NCBI RefSeq assembly: GCF_001439815.1
Contig: NZ_JYLM01000005.1
Coordinates: 372,001-436,000, forward strand
DNA from: Pseudomonas orientalis
Lineage (GTDB): Bacteria; Pseudomonadota; Gammaproteobacteria; Pseudomonadales; Pseudomonadaceae
Direction: 5' to 3'
Length of the DNA: 64,000 bases
Positions 25,823 to 34,722 of this stretch are shown one piece after another (the stretch's first letter is position 1; every line of letters starts with the position of its first letter). A program made the position numbers and the translations under genes. The notes below the pieces were generated by a model that did no database searches, was not told the origin of the DNA, and saw nothing but the letters and a program-made list of their open reading frames with translations.

Positions 25823-26290
25823 ATGATTAACGCCAAGCTGCTGCAGATGGTTGTCAACGCATCCAACGACGGCATCGTCGTTGCCGAACGCGAGGGCGAA
25901 GAGAAGCCGCTGATCTACGTCAATCCGGCTTTCGAACGGCTGACCGGCTATACCCTGGACGAGATTCTCTATCAGGATTGCCGTTTCCTGCAGGCGGGTG
26001 ATCGCGACCAGCCGGCCCTGATGGCGGTCCGCGAGGCGCTCGACAGTGGCGGCGCCTGCCGGGAGATCCTGCGCAACTACCGCAAGGACGGCACGCACTT
26101 CTGGAACGAGCTCTCACTGTCGACGGTGTACAACGCGGCCGACCAGCAGACGTATTTCGTCGGCGTGCAAAAAGACGTCACCACCCAGGTCAAAGCACAG
26201 CAACGCGTGGCACAGTTGGAAGCCGAGGTAGCCGAGCTTAAAGCCGAGCTGGCGGCGCTCAAGTCAACGAGCGGCGTTAACAAGCTGTAA
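25823..26290 (+). CDS. short LOV blue-light photoreceptor
   Basis: 155 aa, one FMN-binding LOV (PAS) domain and nothing else but short caps, closely resembling the P. putida short LOV protein PpSB1-LOV as I recall it. The photoactive Cys is in DCRFLQAGDRDQ, the Asn/Gln flavin contacts in NYRKDG and FWNELS, and the Gln that flips on adduct formation in FVGVQKDVT. The C-terminal J-alpha region (QQRVAQLEAEVAELKAELA) has clear leucine heptads, so dimerisation by a coiled coil is expected. In P. putida such short LOV proteins work with class II LitR regulators; one is encoded two genes away. Confidence 0.93.
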   Translation: MINAKLLQMVVNASNDGIVVAEREGEEKPLIYVNPAFERLTGYTLDEILYQDCRFLQAGDRDQPALMAVREALDSGGACREILRNYRKDGTHFWNELSLSTVYNAADQQTYFVGVQKDVTTQVKAQQRVAQLEAEVAELKAELAALKSTSGVNKL

Positions 26291-26348
26291 AAAATGCGTT
26301 CTTTAGAGCGATAATGGCCTTTTAATGCCCAACCTTTGAGCCATATCA

Positions 26349-26954
26349 ATGCGCCGTGATGCTCTACTGACTCAGGACGAGCTGGATTTTATCCAGAACA
26401 TGCAGCACAACCCGCAGCTCAATCTGCGGGACGCGTGGTCGAGCCTGACGGTAAATGGCGGTGCACAGATTCGCGATCTGCTGACCCGGTTGGCAGCTCA
26501 CGACCAAGTTACCCTCCAGGCACAGTTCGACAACCAGCAACTGACCTTCCCGTTGCATCTGGTAGAGGATGAGTTTCATGCGGTGCATCTTCGGTTGGGC
26601 GTGCCGAGTATTTTTGAAGACGGGCCGATGATTCGCCCGTGGCGCCTGGCCCTTGAAGCCCCGGTGGCCCTGGAGAACAGCAAGGGCTACGCCAGCTCGC
26701 TGTGGGTGCATGAAGTGTCATTCAAGGGTGTGCTGGTAGAAGGGCGTGGCCGAGCCAGACCGCCGAAAACCTTTTCGTTGTGGTTCAGCCCGTCCGGCTA
26801 TGAACGCATCGCGCTGCGCGGCACGCTGGAGCGGGAAACCGCCCGGGGATTGTTCGCTTACCGCCTGAACCAGAGTGACGCGGATGAAATCGAGCGTCTG
26901 CGCCAGTTCATCCTGCACCAGCATCGTTTGGTGCATCCGCAAGTACATGCCTGA
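26349..26954 (+). CDS. hypothetical protein, possible PilZ-like domain
   Basis: 201 aa, soluble. The C-terminal half has a PilZ-like pattern: IRPWR then, about 28 residues on, HEVSFKGVLVEG, which fits the (D/N)xSxxG c-di-GMP motif except for E at the first position. The arginine motif is only RxxR, so c-di-GMP binding is doubtful. Same strand as the LOV gene, 58 nt downstream; convergent with the MerR gene, whose stop is 2 nt away. Confidence 0.6.
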   Translation: MRRDALLTQDELDFIQNMQHNPQLNLRDAWSSLTVNGGAQIRDLLTRLAAHDQVTLQAQFDNQQLTFPLHLVEDEFHAVHLRLGVPSIFEDGPMIRPWRLALEAPVALENSKGYASSLWVHEVSFKGVLVEGRGRARPPKTFSLWFSPSGYERIALRGTLERETARGLFAYRLNQSDADEIERLRQFILHQHRLVHPQVHA

Positions 26955-26956
26955 GA

Positions 26957-27910
26957 TCAGGTATCCAGGCCGCCATTGAGAAACTGCTGCAGACGCTGCT
27001 GCATCTGGCGCCCTTCGCTGCCCAGGCAACCTATCGAAGTACCGGCCAGATCGGCCTGCAACAGGTCCGATGCAGCGCCTGCCAGAAACAGCGGGCAGTT
27101 CAGGGTCAATGCCAGGCGGTTCAAGCGCGCATCCAGTTCCTGCTTGTGCGAGTGGTTGGAGAACATGATCAATGCCTGGGGGCGCATCTTTTCACAGACC
27201 AGGGTCAACTCATCGACCGGCTGGCCCAGGCCGAGCACCTTCACGGTCAAATCCTGCCTGCTCATCAACAGCGCCGCCACCAGTAGCTCCAGTTTCCGGC
27301 ACTCGCCAGGCATGGCGCTGAGTAATACGCGCGGGGCCGGCGACGCGCTCGCCACCTGCAGGCGCAGGAAAGTCTGCACACGCAGGAAAGCGTCGAAAAA
27401 CAGCCACTCACTGGCCTGGCCGAAACGGCCCTGATGGCGCAGCAGGTCGTTCCACAGCGGCATCAGGATGTCCTGGAAGGAGACGCTCAAGGGATAGGTA
27501 GAGAAAATCTGGCCATAAACGCTTTCCAGCTGGCGATCGTCGAAAGCGCTGACGGCCTGCATCAGCCGGGCCCGCCACTGCGGCCATTCGCTGTCCTCAA
27601 CCGCGTCACGCTCGGCGCGAATCCTGTCGGCCTGCTGGCTGTCACGCGCCAGAAGCTTGCCTACCTTGCTCACTGCGACGCCGCGTTCAGTCCATTCGAG
27701 AATACGATTGATGGTCTCGATATCGGTTCGGGAGTAGAGGCGGTGCCCGCTTTCGGTGCGCACGGGCCGGATCAGCCCATAACGCCGCTCCCACGCCCGC
27801 AGCGTGACCGGATTGACGCCTGTCAATCTCGCGACTTCCCGAATGGGGAACAGTTGCTCCGAATCAATCGATTCAACCTGCAAAGTGCTTTCAGTCGGTG
27901 CAGTAATCAC
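26957..27910 (-). CDS. MerR regulator with degenerate cobalamin-binding domain (class II LitR-like)
   Basis: N-terminal MerR helix-turn-helix (FPIREVARLTGVNPVTLRAW, then GHRLYSRTDI), a helical middle and a C-terminal Rossmann-like domain as in CarH/LitR. In light-sensing class I LitR/CarH, a GE-x-H-x-x-G type motif places a cobalamin-ligating His. Here the matching segment is PGECRKLEL, with Arg in place of His and Glu in place of Gly, so AdoB12 binding is unlikely. Class II LitR proteins of P. putida (PplR) also lack it and depend on a short LOV protein. Start uncertain: GTG 27910 is used; the frame stays open to GTG 28003 but that would overlap the probable divergent promoter region. Confidence 0.85.
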   Translation of the reverse strand: MITAPTESTLQVESIDSEQLFPIREVARLTGVNPVTLRAWERRYGLIRPVRTESGHRLYSRTDIETINRILEWTERGVAVSKVGKLLARDSQQADRIRAERDAVEDSEWPQWRARLMQAVSAFDDRQLESVYGQIFSTYPLSVSFQDILMPLWNDLLRHQGRFGQASEWLFFDAFLRVQTFLRLQVASASPAPRVLLSAMPGECRKLELLVAALLMSRQDLTVKVLGLGQPVDELTLVCEKMRPQALIMFSNHSHKQELDARLNRLALTLNCPLFLAGAASDLLQADLAGTSIGCLGSEGRQMQQRLQQFLNGGLDT

Positions 27911-28017
27911 GTTATTTCTGACAAAAATCACGAGGAATGGAACCGCATTAAACGCATTTAGACCTGTCTTTTTCAAGGCCTGCCGCCTTCGAATCAATGT
28001 CACTGGCGTATTTTCTC

Positions 28018-28046
28018 AAAACAGGAATAATCCTTGCCTGTTTTTT
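28018..28046 (+). terminator. terminator-like hairpin in the leader of the ABM gene
   Basis: AAAACAGG and CCTGTTTT form a stem around an 11-nt loop, followed by further T's, between the MerR gene and the ABM start at 28126. It may be an attenuator, or the dyad may be a regulator operator. Confidence 0.45.
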
Positions 28047-28125
28047 CAGCGCAGTGGCACTACCCGCCGCTGCGCTCGTGCGCCGCCTACCCGGTCAAGC
28101 GCACCCGTTTATCTGGAGATACACA

Positions 28126-28683
28126 ATGTCTACCTCCCCCGTCACCTTGATGGTTGCGCGCCGTGTGGCCAAAGGTCGCTACGAAGAACTGATGGCCTGG
28201 CTGCGCGAAGGCGAGCAACTGGCCACGGACTTTCCCGGTTACCTGGGCTCCGGCGTGCTGGCACCCCCACCCCATGATGATGAATTCCAGATTATCTTCC
28301 GCTTCGCCGATGAAAAGACCCTGCATGCCTGGGAATTTTCCGCGTCGCGCAGTGCCTGGCTGAGCCGTGGCAGCGAGCTGTTTGCCGACCCGTCCGAGCA
28401 CCGTGTCAGCGGCATCGATGGCTGGTTCGGCGCCGTCGGCGCACGCCCGCCGCGCTGGAAACAGGCGGTGGCGATCTGGCTGGCGTTTTTCCCGGTGTCG
28501 CTGCTGTTCAATTTCGGCCTGGCCCCCCTGCTCGGCGAGCTGGACCTGTTCAGCCGGGTGCTGGTCAGCACCCTGGCGCTCACACCGTTGATGGTTTACT
28601 TCTTTATCCCGTTATCGACTCATCTACTGGCGAACTGGCTGCATCCGACGCCTCCCCGCAAGGCCGGCGAAGCCGCAGCCTGA
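28126..28683 (+). CDS. ABM-domain membrane protein (antibiotic biosynthesis monooxygenase-like)
   Basis: 185 aa. Residues ~5-100 form an ABM ferredoxin-like domain (VTLMVARRVAKGRYEELMAW and FQIIFRFADEKTLHAWE). Two C-terminal membrane helices follow (AIWLAFFPVSLLFNFGLAPL and a second ending in FFIPLS). Start 28126 is chosen because GGAG lies 8 nt upstream; the longer frame back to 27997 would add a hydrophobic segment but has no ribosome-binding site. Divergent from the LitR-like gene, which makes it the most likely direct target. Biochemical role unknown. Confidence 0.8.
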   Translation: MSTSPVTLMVARRVAKGRYEELMAWLREGEQLATDFPGYLGSGVLAPPPHDDEFQIIFRFADEKTLHAWEFSASRSAWLSRGSELFADPSEHRVSGIDGWFGAVGARPPRWKQAVAIWLAFFPVSLLFNFGLAPLLGELDLFSRVLVSTLALTPLMVYFFIPLSTHLLANWLHPTPPRKAGEAAA

Positions 28684-28702
28684 GTACAGGGGGGCGGGTC
28701 GC

Positions 28703-28711
28703 TGGTATAGT
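28703..28711 (+). promoter_or_regulatory. candidate extended -10 promoter for folM
   Basis: TGGTATAGT matches the extended -10 form TGnTATAAT with one change, 29 nt before the folM ATG. A flanking GCTGG...CCAGC dyad (28701-28725) could be an operator. No clear -35 is seen. Confidence 0.35.
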
Positions 28712-28739
28712 TTGCATCTGCCAGCGACTCGAGCCTCCC

Positions 28740-29450
28740 ATGACTGCAACCAACGCCCCGATCCTGATCACCGGTGCCGGCCAGCGTGTCGGCCTGTATT
28801 GCGCCGAGCGCCTGCTGGACGAAGGGCAACCGGTGATCTTCAGCTACCGCAGCGAACGCCCAGGTGTGCAGCAACTGCGCGAACGCGGCGCGGTCGGCCT
28901 GTTTGCCGACTTTTCCAGCGAGGCGGGGATCCTGGCGTTCATCGCTGAGCTGAAGACCCATACCGACGCGCTGCGCGCGATCATCCACAATGCCTCAGCC
29001 TGGGTTGCAGAAACCCCGGGCGACGAAAGCCGTGCCTTTATCGACATGTTCAGCGTGCACATGCTTGCGCCGTACCTGATCAACCTGCATTGTTCACCCC
29101 TGCTGCAACGCTCGACACCGGCCGACATCGTGCATATCAGCGACGATGTGGTGCGCAAGGGCAGCCGTCAGCACATCGCCTATTGCGCCACCAAGGCCGG
29201 GCTCGACAGCCTCACGCTGTCGTTTGCCGCGCAGTTCGCGCCGTTGATCAAGGTCAACGGTATCGCGCCGGCCATGGTGATGTTCAATGAAGGCGACGAC
29301 GCGGCCTATCGCGCCAGGGTCCTGGCCAAGTCGGCCCTGGGCATCGAGCCCGGGCCGCAAGTGATCTACCAGAGCGTGCGTTACCTGCTGGACAACCCCT
29401 ATGTCACCGGGACCACCCTGACCGTCAACGGCGGGCGGCACATCAAGTAA
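28740..29450 (+). CDS. folM: dihydromonapterin reductase
   Basis: SDR-family NADPH-dependent enzyme reducing dihydromonapterin to tetrahydromonapterin; side activity on dihydrofolate. 236 aa. Cofactor loop ITGAGQRVGLYCAERL with the Arg/Gly pattern of pteridine reductases; NAS in HNASAW; catalytic Tyr-Lys in HIAYCATKAGLDSLTLSFA. Lies directly before folE and folX, the two earlier steps of the monapterin branch, which supports FolM over a generic SDR. Confidence 0.93.
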   Translation: MTATNAPILITGAGQRVGLYCAERLLDEGQPVIFSYRSERPGVQQLRERGAVGLFADFSSEAGILAFIAELKTHTDALRAIIHNASAWVAETPGDESRAFIDMFSVHMLAPYLINLHCSPLLQRSTPADIVHISDDVVRKGSRQHIAYCATKAGLDSLTLSFAAQFAPLIKVNGIAPAMVMFNEGDDAAYRARVLAKSALGIEPGPQVIYQSVRYLLDNPYVTGTTLTVNGGRHIK

Positions 29451-29470
29451 GCCGTTTGTGAGGATGTTGT

Positions 29471-30031
29471 ATGACTTTGTCCCTGCCCCACCATTACCGC
29501 GAGATCTTGAAGGGCCTGGGTGAAGATCCTGAGCGCGAAGGCCTGCTCGATACGCCCAAGCGCGCCGCCAAGGCGATGCAGTACCTGTGTCATGGCTACG
29601 AGCAGAACCTGCAGGAAATAGTCAACGGCGCATTGTTCGCCTCCGACAATGACGAGATGGTGATCCTCAAGGACATCGAGTTGTACTCGCTGTGCGAGCA
29701 CCACTTGCTGCCCTTTATCGGCAAGGCCCATGTGGCCTATATTCCGACCGGCAAGGTGCTGGGCCTGTCGAAACTGGCGCGCATCGTCGACATGTTCGCC
29801 CGGCGCCTGCAGATCCAGGAAAACCTCACGCGGCAGATCGCCGACGCCATCCAGGACGTGACCCAGGCCGCCGGCGTGGCCGTGGTGATCGAAGCCAGGC
29901 ACATGTGCATGATGATGCGCGGCGTGGAGAAACAGAATTCAACCATGAACACTTCGGTGATGCTCGGCGCCTTCCGCGAGTCGAACACCACGCGCATGGA
30001 GTTCCTGCAACTGATTGGACGGAGCAAGTAG
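29471..30031 (+). CDS. folE: GTP cyclohydrolase I
   Basis: Converts GTP to 7,8-dihydroneopterin triphosphate, the entry step for folate and monapterin. 186 aa. The zinc ligands are visible as LCEHHLLPF (Cys and His) and HMCMMMRG (Cys). Catalytic-region stretch [21 protein letters not shown] is standard. 20 nt after folM. Pseudomonads usually have a second folE elsewhere; this copy sits in the monapterin/light-associated cluster. Confidence 0.96.
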   Translation: MTLSLPHHYREILKGLGEDPEREGLLDTPKRAAKAMQYLCHGYEQNLQEIVNGALFASDNDEMVILKDIELYSLCEHHLLPFIGKAHVAYIPTGKVLGLSKLARIVDMFARRLQIQENLTRQIADAIQDVTQAAGVAVVIEARHMCMMMRGVEKQNSTMNTSVMLGAFRESNTTRMEFLQLIGRSK

Positions 30032-30033
30032 CA

Positions 30034-30405
30034 ATGCCACAACTTCAACCAGGCATGGCGCGCATCCGGGTCAAGGACCTGTGCCTGCGCACCTTTATCG
30101 GCATCAACGAGGACGAAATCCTCAACAAGCAGGATGTGCTGATCAACCTCACCATCCTGTATGCCGCCCAGGAAGCCGTGCGCGACAATGACATCGACCA
30201 TGCCTTGAATTACCGCACCATCACCAAGGCGATCATCGCCCACGTCGAAGGCAACCGTTTTGCCTTGCTCGAACGCCTGACCCAGGAGCTGCTGGACCTG
30301 GTGATGAGCAACGAATCGGTGCTGTATGCCGAAGTCGAAGTGGACAAGCCCCACGCGCTGCGCTTTGCCGAGTCGGTTTCGATCACTCTGGCGGCCAGCC
30401 GCTGA
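30034..30405 (+). CDS. folX: dihydroneopterin triphosphate 2'-epimerase
   Basis: Epimerises dihydroneopterin triphosphate to the monapterin form. 123 aa of the FolB/FolX fold. [21 protein letters not shown] opens the domain with the FolX-type [25 protein letters not shown] and [15 protein letters not shown] follow. The context folM-folE-folX argues for FolX rather than FolB. Starts 2 nt after the folE stop, so translation is coupled. Confidence 0.92.
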   Translation: MPQLQPGMARIRVKDLCLRTFIGINEDEILNKQDVLINLTILYAAQEAVRDNDIDHALNYRTITKAIIAHVEGNRFALLERLTQELLDLVMSNESVLYAEVEVDKPHALRFAESVSITLAASR

Positions 30406-30421
30406 TACTCAAGTGAGCCCT

Positions 30422-30718
30422 ATGAACGACCAACAACGCCTCGAACTCGAAGCCGCTGCCTTTCGCCGGCTGGTAGCCCACCTGGACAGCCGCAAGGATG
30501 TACAGAACATCGACCTGATGAACCTGGCCGGCTTCTGCCGCAACTGCCTGTCCAAGTGGTACAAGGCCGAGGCCGATGAGCGCCGGATCGAGCTGAGCCT
30601 CGATGACGCCCGTGAAGTGGTGTACGGCATGCCGTACGCGCAGTGGAAAGCCCACTACCAGAAAGAAGCCAGCGTCGACCAGCAAGCGGCGTTTGTCCAA
30701 GGAAAACCCCATGACTGA
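30422..30718 (+). CDS. DUF1244 family protein
   Basis: 98 aa. The conserved family core is NLAGFCRNCLSKWY followed by REVVYGMPYAQWKAHYQ. The C-x2-C (FCRNCL) could bind metal. Function unknown; DUF1244 is widespread in proteobacteria and often near folate/pterin genes in Pseudomonas. It lies 16 nt after folX and overlaps the next gene by 8 nt, so it belongs to the same operon. Confidence 0.85.
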   Translation: MNDQQRLELEAAAFRRLVAHLDSRKDVQNIDLMNLAGFCRNCLSKWYKAEADERRIELSLDDAREVVYGMPYAQWKAHYQKEASVDQQAAFVQGKPHD

Positions 30719-31052
30719 CCTGACCACCCTGCGCGCCAGCCTCAACAGCGGCGAACACGTTTTTGCCGATACCCTGGCCTTTGTTGCCGCAGGTTATGAC
30801 TACCAGCCGCAAGCCTTCACCAACGGCGAGGTGGAAAATGCCGCCGGCCAGAACGAAGGTTCGTGCAAGACCCTGGGATTGGCGTTGCTGGAAGGGCTGA
30901 GCGATCAGGAAGCGTTGCTGGCGTTTGGCGAACACTACCGTTCGGTGGTGGCGACACCTGAAGGCAGTGACCATGGCAATATTCGGGCGTTGATCGCCCA
31001 TGGCCTGGCCGGCGTGAAATTCACCGCACAGCCACTGACGCGCAAATCCTGA
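30711..31052 (+). CDS. HopJ-type III effector family protein
   Basis: 113 aa. Family features: FNGEVEN-like FTNGEVENAAGQNEGSCK and LLAFGEHYRSVVATPEGSDH with NIRALIAHGLAGVKF at the end. Despite the HopJ name, the family is common in non-pathogens and I see no type III signal or hrp box, so a housekeeping role is more likely. Overlaps DUF1244 by 8 nt; last gene of the folM operon. Confidence 0.85.
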   Translation: MTDLTTLRASLNSGEHVFADTLAFVAAGYDYQPQAFTNGEVENAAGQNEGSCKTLGLALLEGLSDQEALLAFGEHYRSVVATPEGSDHGNIRALIAHGLAGVKFTAQPLTRKS

Positions 31053-31068
31053 GTCACACACAAATCAA

Positions 31069-31100
31069 AATGTGGGAGGGGGCAAGCCCCCTCCCACATT
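31069..31100. repeat. single perfectly palindromic REP
   Basis: TGTGGGAGGGGGC, two A's, then its exact complement. It lies between the convergent HopJ gene and trxB and may also terminate transcription from either side. Confidence 0.88.
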
Positions 31101-31116
31101 TGTTTTGCAGTGCTGC

Positions 31117-32082
<966 letters not shown>

Positions 32083-32122
32083 TCACTCCTATCGACCGCC
32101 CGGACCACAAGACGGCTGGAAT

Positions 32123-32169
32123 AAAAAAGGACCGCGAAGCACTTGGGGAAGGCTTGAACTCGCGGATCC
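32123..32169 (-). terminator. terminator-like hairpin in the trxB leader
   Basis: On the minus strand, GGATCCGCGA pairs with TCGCGGTCC (one bulged T) and is followed by six T's, 44 nt before the trxB ATG. Either the end of a short leftward transcript or an attenuator. Confidence 0.5.
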
Positions 32170-32360
32170 TGAAAATAATGGGTGCAGCGTATAGAGGGGG
32201 GCAAGATTAAGGAAATACGCAATAACAATCCAGCTCATAGGAGGTCTCTATGCAGTCGCCCCGGTTGATCGACCGGTTTGTTACTGCTGATGTTGCCGCT
32301 TTCGCCCAAGAAGCAAAGCCGGTAAGGTCGGCGCGTTCGTCCCTTTGCTCGGAGTCCTCC

Positions 32361-33125
32361 ATGCCCGCCCCTGTTCTTTCCGGCCCGCAGTACCTGCGTG
32401 AAGGCCTCAAACTGGTGTTGAGCCCTGGCCTGCGCCTGTTCGTATTGCTGCCGCTGGCGATCAACCTGGTGCTGTTCGTGGGCTTGATCTATTTCGCCGG
32501 TCATCAGTTCAGCCTATGGGTCGACCATCTGATGCCGACGCTGCCAAGCTGGCTGAGCTTTCTGAATTACCTGATCTGGCCGCTGTTTGTGGTGCTGGTG
32601 GTGCTGATGGTGTTTTTCACCTTCACCATGCTGGCCAACATCATCGCTGCACCGTTCAATGGCTTTCTTTCAGAGAAAGTCGAAGTGGTAGTACGCGGCA
32701 CCGACGACTTCCCGCCTTTCAGCTGGGGCGAGCTGATCGCGATGGTCCCGCGTACCCTGGCCCGGGAAATGCGCAAGCTGGGCTACTTCCTGCCGCGGGC
32801 CATCGGCCTGTTCATCCTGTCGTTCATTCCCGTGGTCAACCTGATTGCCGCGCCGTTGTGGCTGCTGTTCGGCGTGTGGATGATGGCGATCCAGTACATC
32901 GACTACCCGGCCGACAACCATAAGCTGGGCTGGAACGAAATGCTCGCCTGGCTGCGCCAGAAACGCTGGCAGAGCATAAGCTTTGGCGGCATCGTTTACC
33001 TGGTGCTGCTGGTGCCGGTGGTCAACCTGCTGATGATGCCGGCGGCGGTCGCCGGGGCCACGTTGTTCTGGGTGCGGGAACAAGGTGCCGAGGCGATGGC
33101 GGGGCAACGGGTGACCCGGTCATAA
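32361..33125 (+). CDS. cysZ: sulfate transporter CysZ
   Basis: Inner-membrane sulfate importer feeding cysteine synthesis. 254 aa from ATG 32361 (GGAG nearby). Opening [20 protein letters not shown] and later [16 protein letters not shown] are typical of CysZ; four to six hydrophobic segments. The longer frame from 32250 lacks a ribosome-binding site. Divergent from trxB, which supplies reduced thioredoxin to PAPS reductase in the same pathway, a suggestive but unproven link. Confidence 0.92.
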   Translation: MPAPVLSGPQYLREGLKLVLSPGLRLFVLLPLAINLVLFVGLIYFAGHQFSLWVDHLMPTLPSWLSFLNYLIWPLFVVLVVLMVFFTFTMLANIIAAPFNGFLSEKVEVVVRGTDDFPPFSWGELIAMVPRTLAREMRKLGYFLPRAIGLFILSFIPVVNLIAAPLWLLFGVWMMAIQYIDYPADNHKLGWNEMLAWLRQKRWQSISFGGIVYLVLLVPVVNLLMMPAAVAGATLFWVREQGAEAMAGQRVTRS

Positions 33126-33179
33126 ATCCATCATCCCAGTGACACAATGAAGACATGGCCCGCAGCGACACTGTGGGTC

Positions 33180-34358
33180 ATGACGACAGCCTCGCTTCAC
33201 ATCACCCTGATCACCGAAACCTTCCCGCCGGAAATCAACGGGGTGGCCAACACGCTTGGCCGCCTGTGCGACGGTTTGCGCGCGCGCGGCCATCAAATCG
33301 AACTGGTGCGCCCGCGCCAGGGTGTCGACCAGAGCCGGTCGAGCGACGATGAGTTGCTGCTGTGCCGCGGCTGGCCGTTGCCGGGATATCCAGGGCTGCA
33401 ATGGGGCCAATCGTCGATGCACAAACTGCTGCGACGCTGGACCCGCCAGCGTCCGGATGTGTTGTACATCGCCACCGAGGGGCCGTTGGGCCTGTCGGCA
33501 CTGCGCGCCGCGCGGCGTCTGGGCATCAGTGTGGTCAGCGGCTTCCACACCAACTTTCAACAATATTCGAACCAGTACGGCTTGAGTCTGTTGAGTCGCC
33601 TGGTCACCCATTACCTGCGCTGGTTTCATAACCGCTCGACCTTGACCCTGGTTCCCAGCGCGAGTCAACGTCTGGAGTTGGAGCGTCGGCATTTCGAGCG
33701 TCTCGGGATGCTGTCCCGGGGGGTGGACAGCCAACTGTTCCACCCGGCGAAACGCGACTACAGCCTGCGCGAAAGCTGGGGCTTGGAGAGCGACGATATT
33801 GTGGTGCTGCACGTAGGACGCCTCGCCCAGGAGAAGAACCTCGGGCTGCTTAAACGCTGTTTCGATGCGCTGCAGAGCACTTACCCCTCGCGGCGGCTGA
33901 AGTTGGTCATCGTCGGCGATGGCCCGCAGCGCGCCCTGTTGCAGCGCGACTTGCCCGAAGCGGTGTTCTGCGGCGCCCAGCGCGGCGAAGAGCTGGCACG
34001 GCATTACGCCTCAGGCGATCTGTTCCTGTTTCCCAGCCTGACCGAGACGTTCGGCAATGTGGTGCTGGAAGCCATGGCTTCCGGGCTGGGTGTGGTGGCG
34101 TACGACCAGGCGGCCGCCACCCAGCATATTCGCCACGGCTACAACGGGGTGCTGGCGATGCCCGGGGATGAGAACGCATTTTGCGATGCGGCCGTCTGGC
34201 TGTTGGAGGAACGCGAGACGCTGCGCCGTGCGCGTTTGAATGCCCGCCAGCACGCCAGTCGCCAAGGGTGGCCGGCGATTATCGAGCAATTCGAGAGCCA
34301 ACTGCGAGGCGCATGCGGCGAGCAATTGGTTACCCCCGTCCAAACGTGCGTGCGTTGA
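33180..34358 (+). CDS. GT4-family glycosyltransferase
   Basis: 392 aa, GT-B fold. N-terminal acceptor domain starts ITLITETFPPEINGVANTLG, as in glycolipid mannosyl/glucosyltransferases of the SqdX/MgtA type. The C-terminal nucleotide-sugar domain has LHVGRLAQEKNLGLL and the E-x7-E motif in PSLTETFGNVVLEAMASGLG. Donor and acceptor cannot be told. Start is uncertain: ATG 33180 gives the standard N-terminus, ATG 33147 would add 11 residues. 55 nt after cysZ. Confidence 0.88.
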   Translation: MTTASLHITLITETFPPEINGVANTLGRLCDGLRARGHQIELVRPRQGVDQSRSSDDELLLCRGWPLPGYPGLQWGQSSMHKLLRRWTRQRPDVLYIATEGPLGLSALRAARRLGISVVSGFHTNFQQYSNQYGLSLLSRLVTHYLRWFHNRSTLTLVPSASQRLELERRHFERLGMLSRGVDSQLFHPAKRDYSLRESWGLESDDIVVLHVGRLAQEKNLGLLKRCFDALQSTYPSRRLKLVIVGDGPQRALLQRDLPEAVFCGAQRGEELARHYASGDLFLFPSLTETFGNVVLEAMASGLGVVAYDQAAATQHIRHGYNGVLAMPGDENAFCDAAVWLLEERETLRRARLNARQHASRQGWPAIIEQFESQLRGACGEQLVTPVQTCVR

Positions 34359-34491
34359 AACGCCTTCCCGTAAATGGGTAGTGCAAGGTCGGGTAAGGAT
34401 TACCTGATATTTAAATGAGGAACGCCTTTCAGTGAACTACCAACCATTGATACCTGCCATCTCTGGCGGGTCCTTCAAATCAGTGGAGACA

Positions 34492-34677
34492 ATGAAAATG
34501 TCAACTTATGGAATGGGTGTGCGCAACGGCGTCAACATGCCGACGGCGGAGTGGACGCGCCAGCAACAGATATTGGACAAGTCCAGGGCCGAGCCCCCCA
34601 CCTACGACCAATCTGCACGTAAGGACGGGCAAAGGACCGATCACAGCCGAGAGCTGAAGAAAGGGTTGGAGTACTGA
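34492..34677 (+). CDS. small hypothetical protein, 61 aa
   Basis: Hydrophilic, no signal or membrane segment. Begins MKMSTYGMGVRNGVNMPT and ends SRELKKGLEY; the C-terminal half is strongly charged and probably disordered. ATG 34492 follows GGAGA at good spacing. A GTG at 34432 with AGGA upstream would give 81 aa. A perfect hairpin follows the stop. I recognise no family. Confidence 0.55.
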   Translation: MKMSTYGMGVRNGVNMPTAEWTRQQQILDKSRAEPPTYDQSARKDGQRTDHSRELKKGLEY

Positions 34678-34689
34678 GGTTGCAGACCG

Positions 34690-34714
34690 GCTCCCCGTGA
34701 CGTTCACGGGGAGC
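34690..34714. terminator. perfect hairpin without T-run
   Basis: CTCCCCGTGA and TCACGGGGAG around a 3-nt loop, between the small ORF and the convergent old-yellow-enzyme gene. The stem is strong but no U-tract follows on either strand, so terminator function is uncertain. Confidence 0.5.
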
Positions 34715-34722
34715 ACCGCCAT

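Noticed and set aside
30711..31052. Type III effector island
   Set aside because: The HopJ name is historical. No hrp box, chaperone, GC shift or mobile element is nearby, and the gene is embedded in the folM operon.
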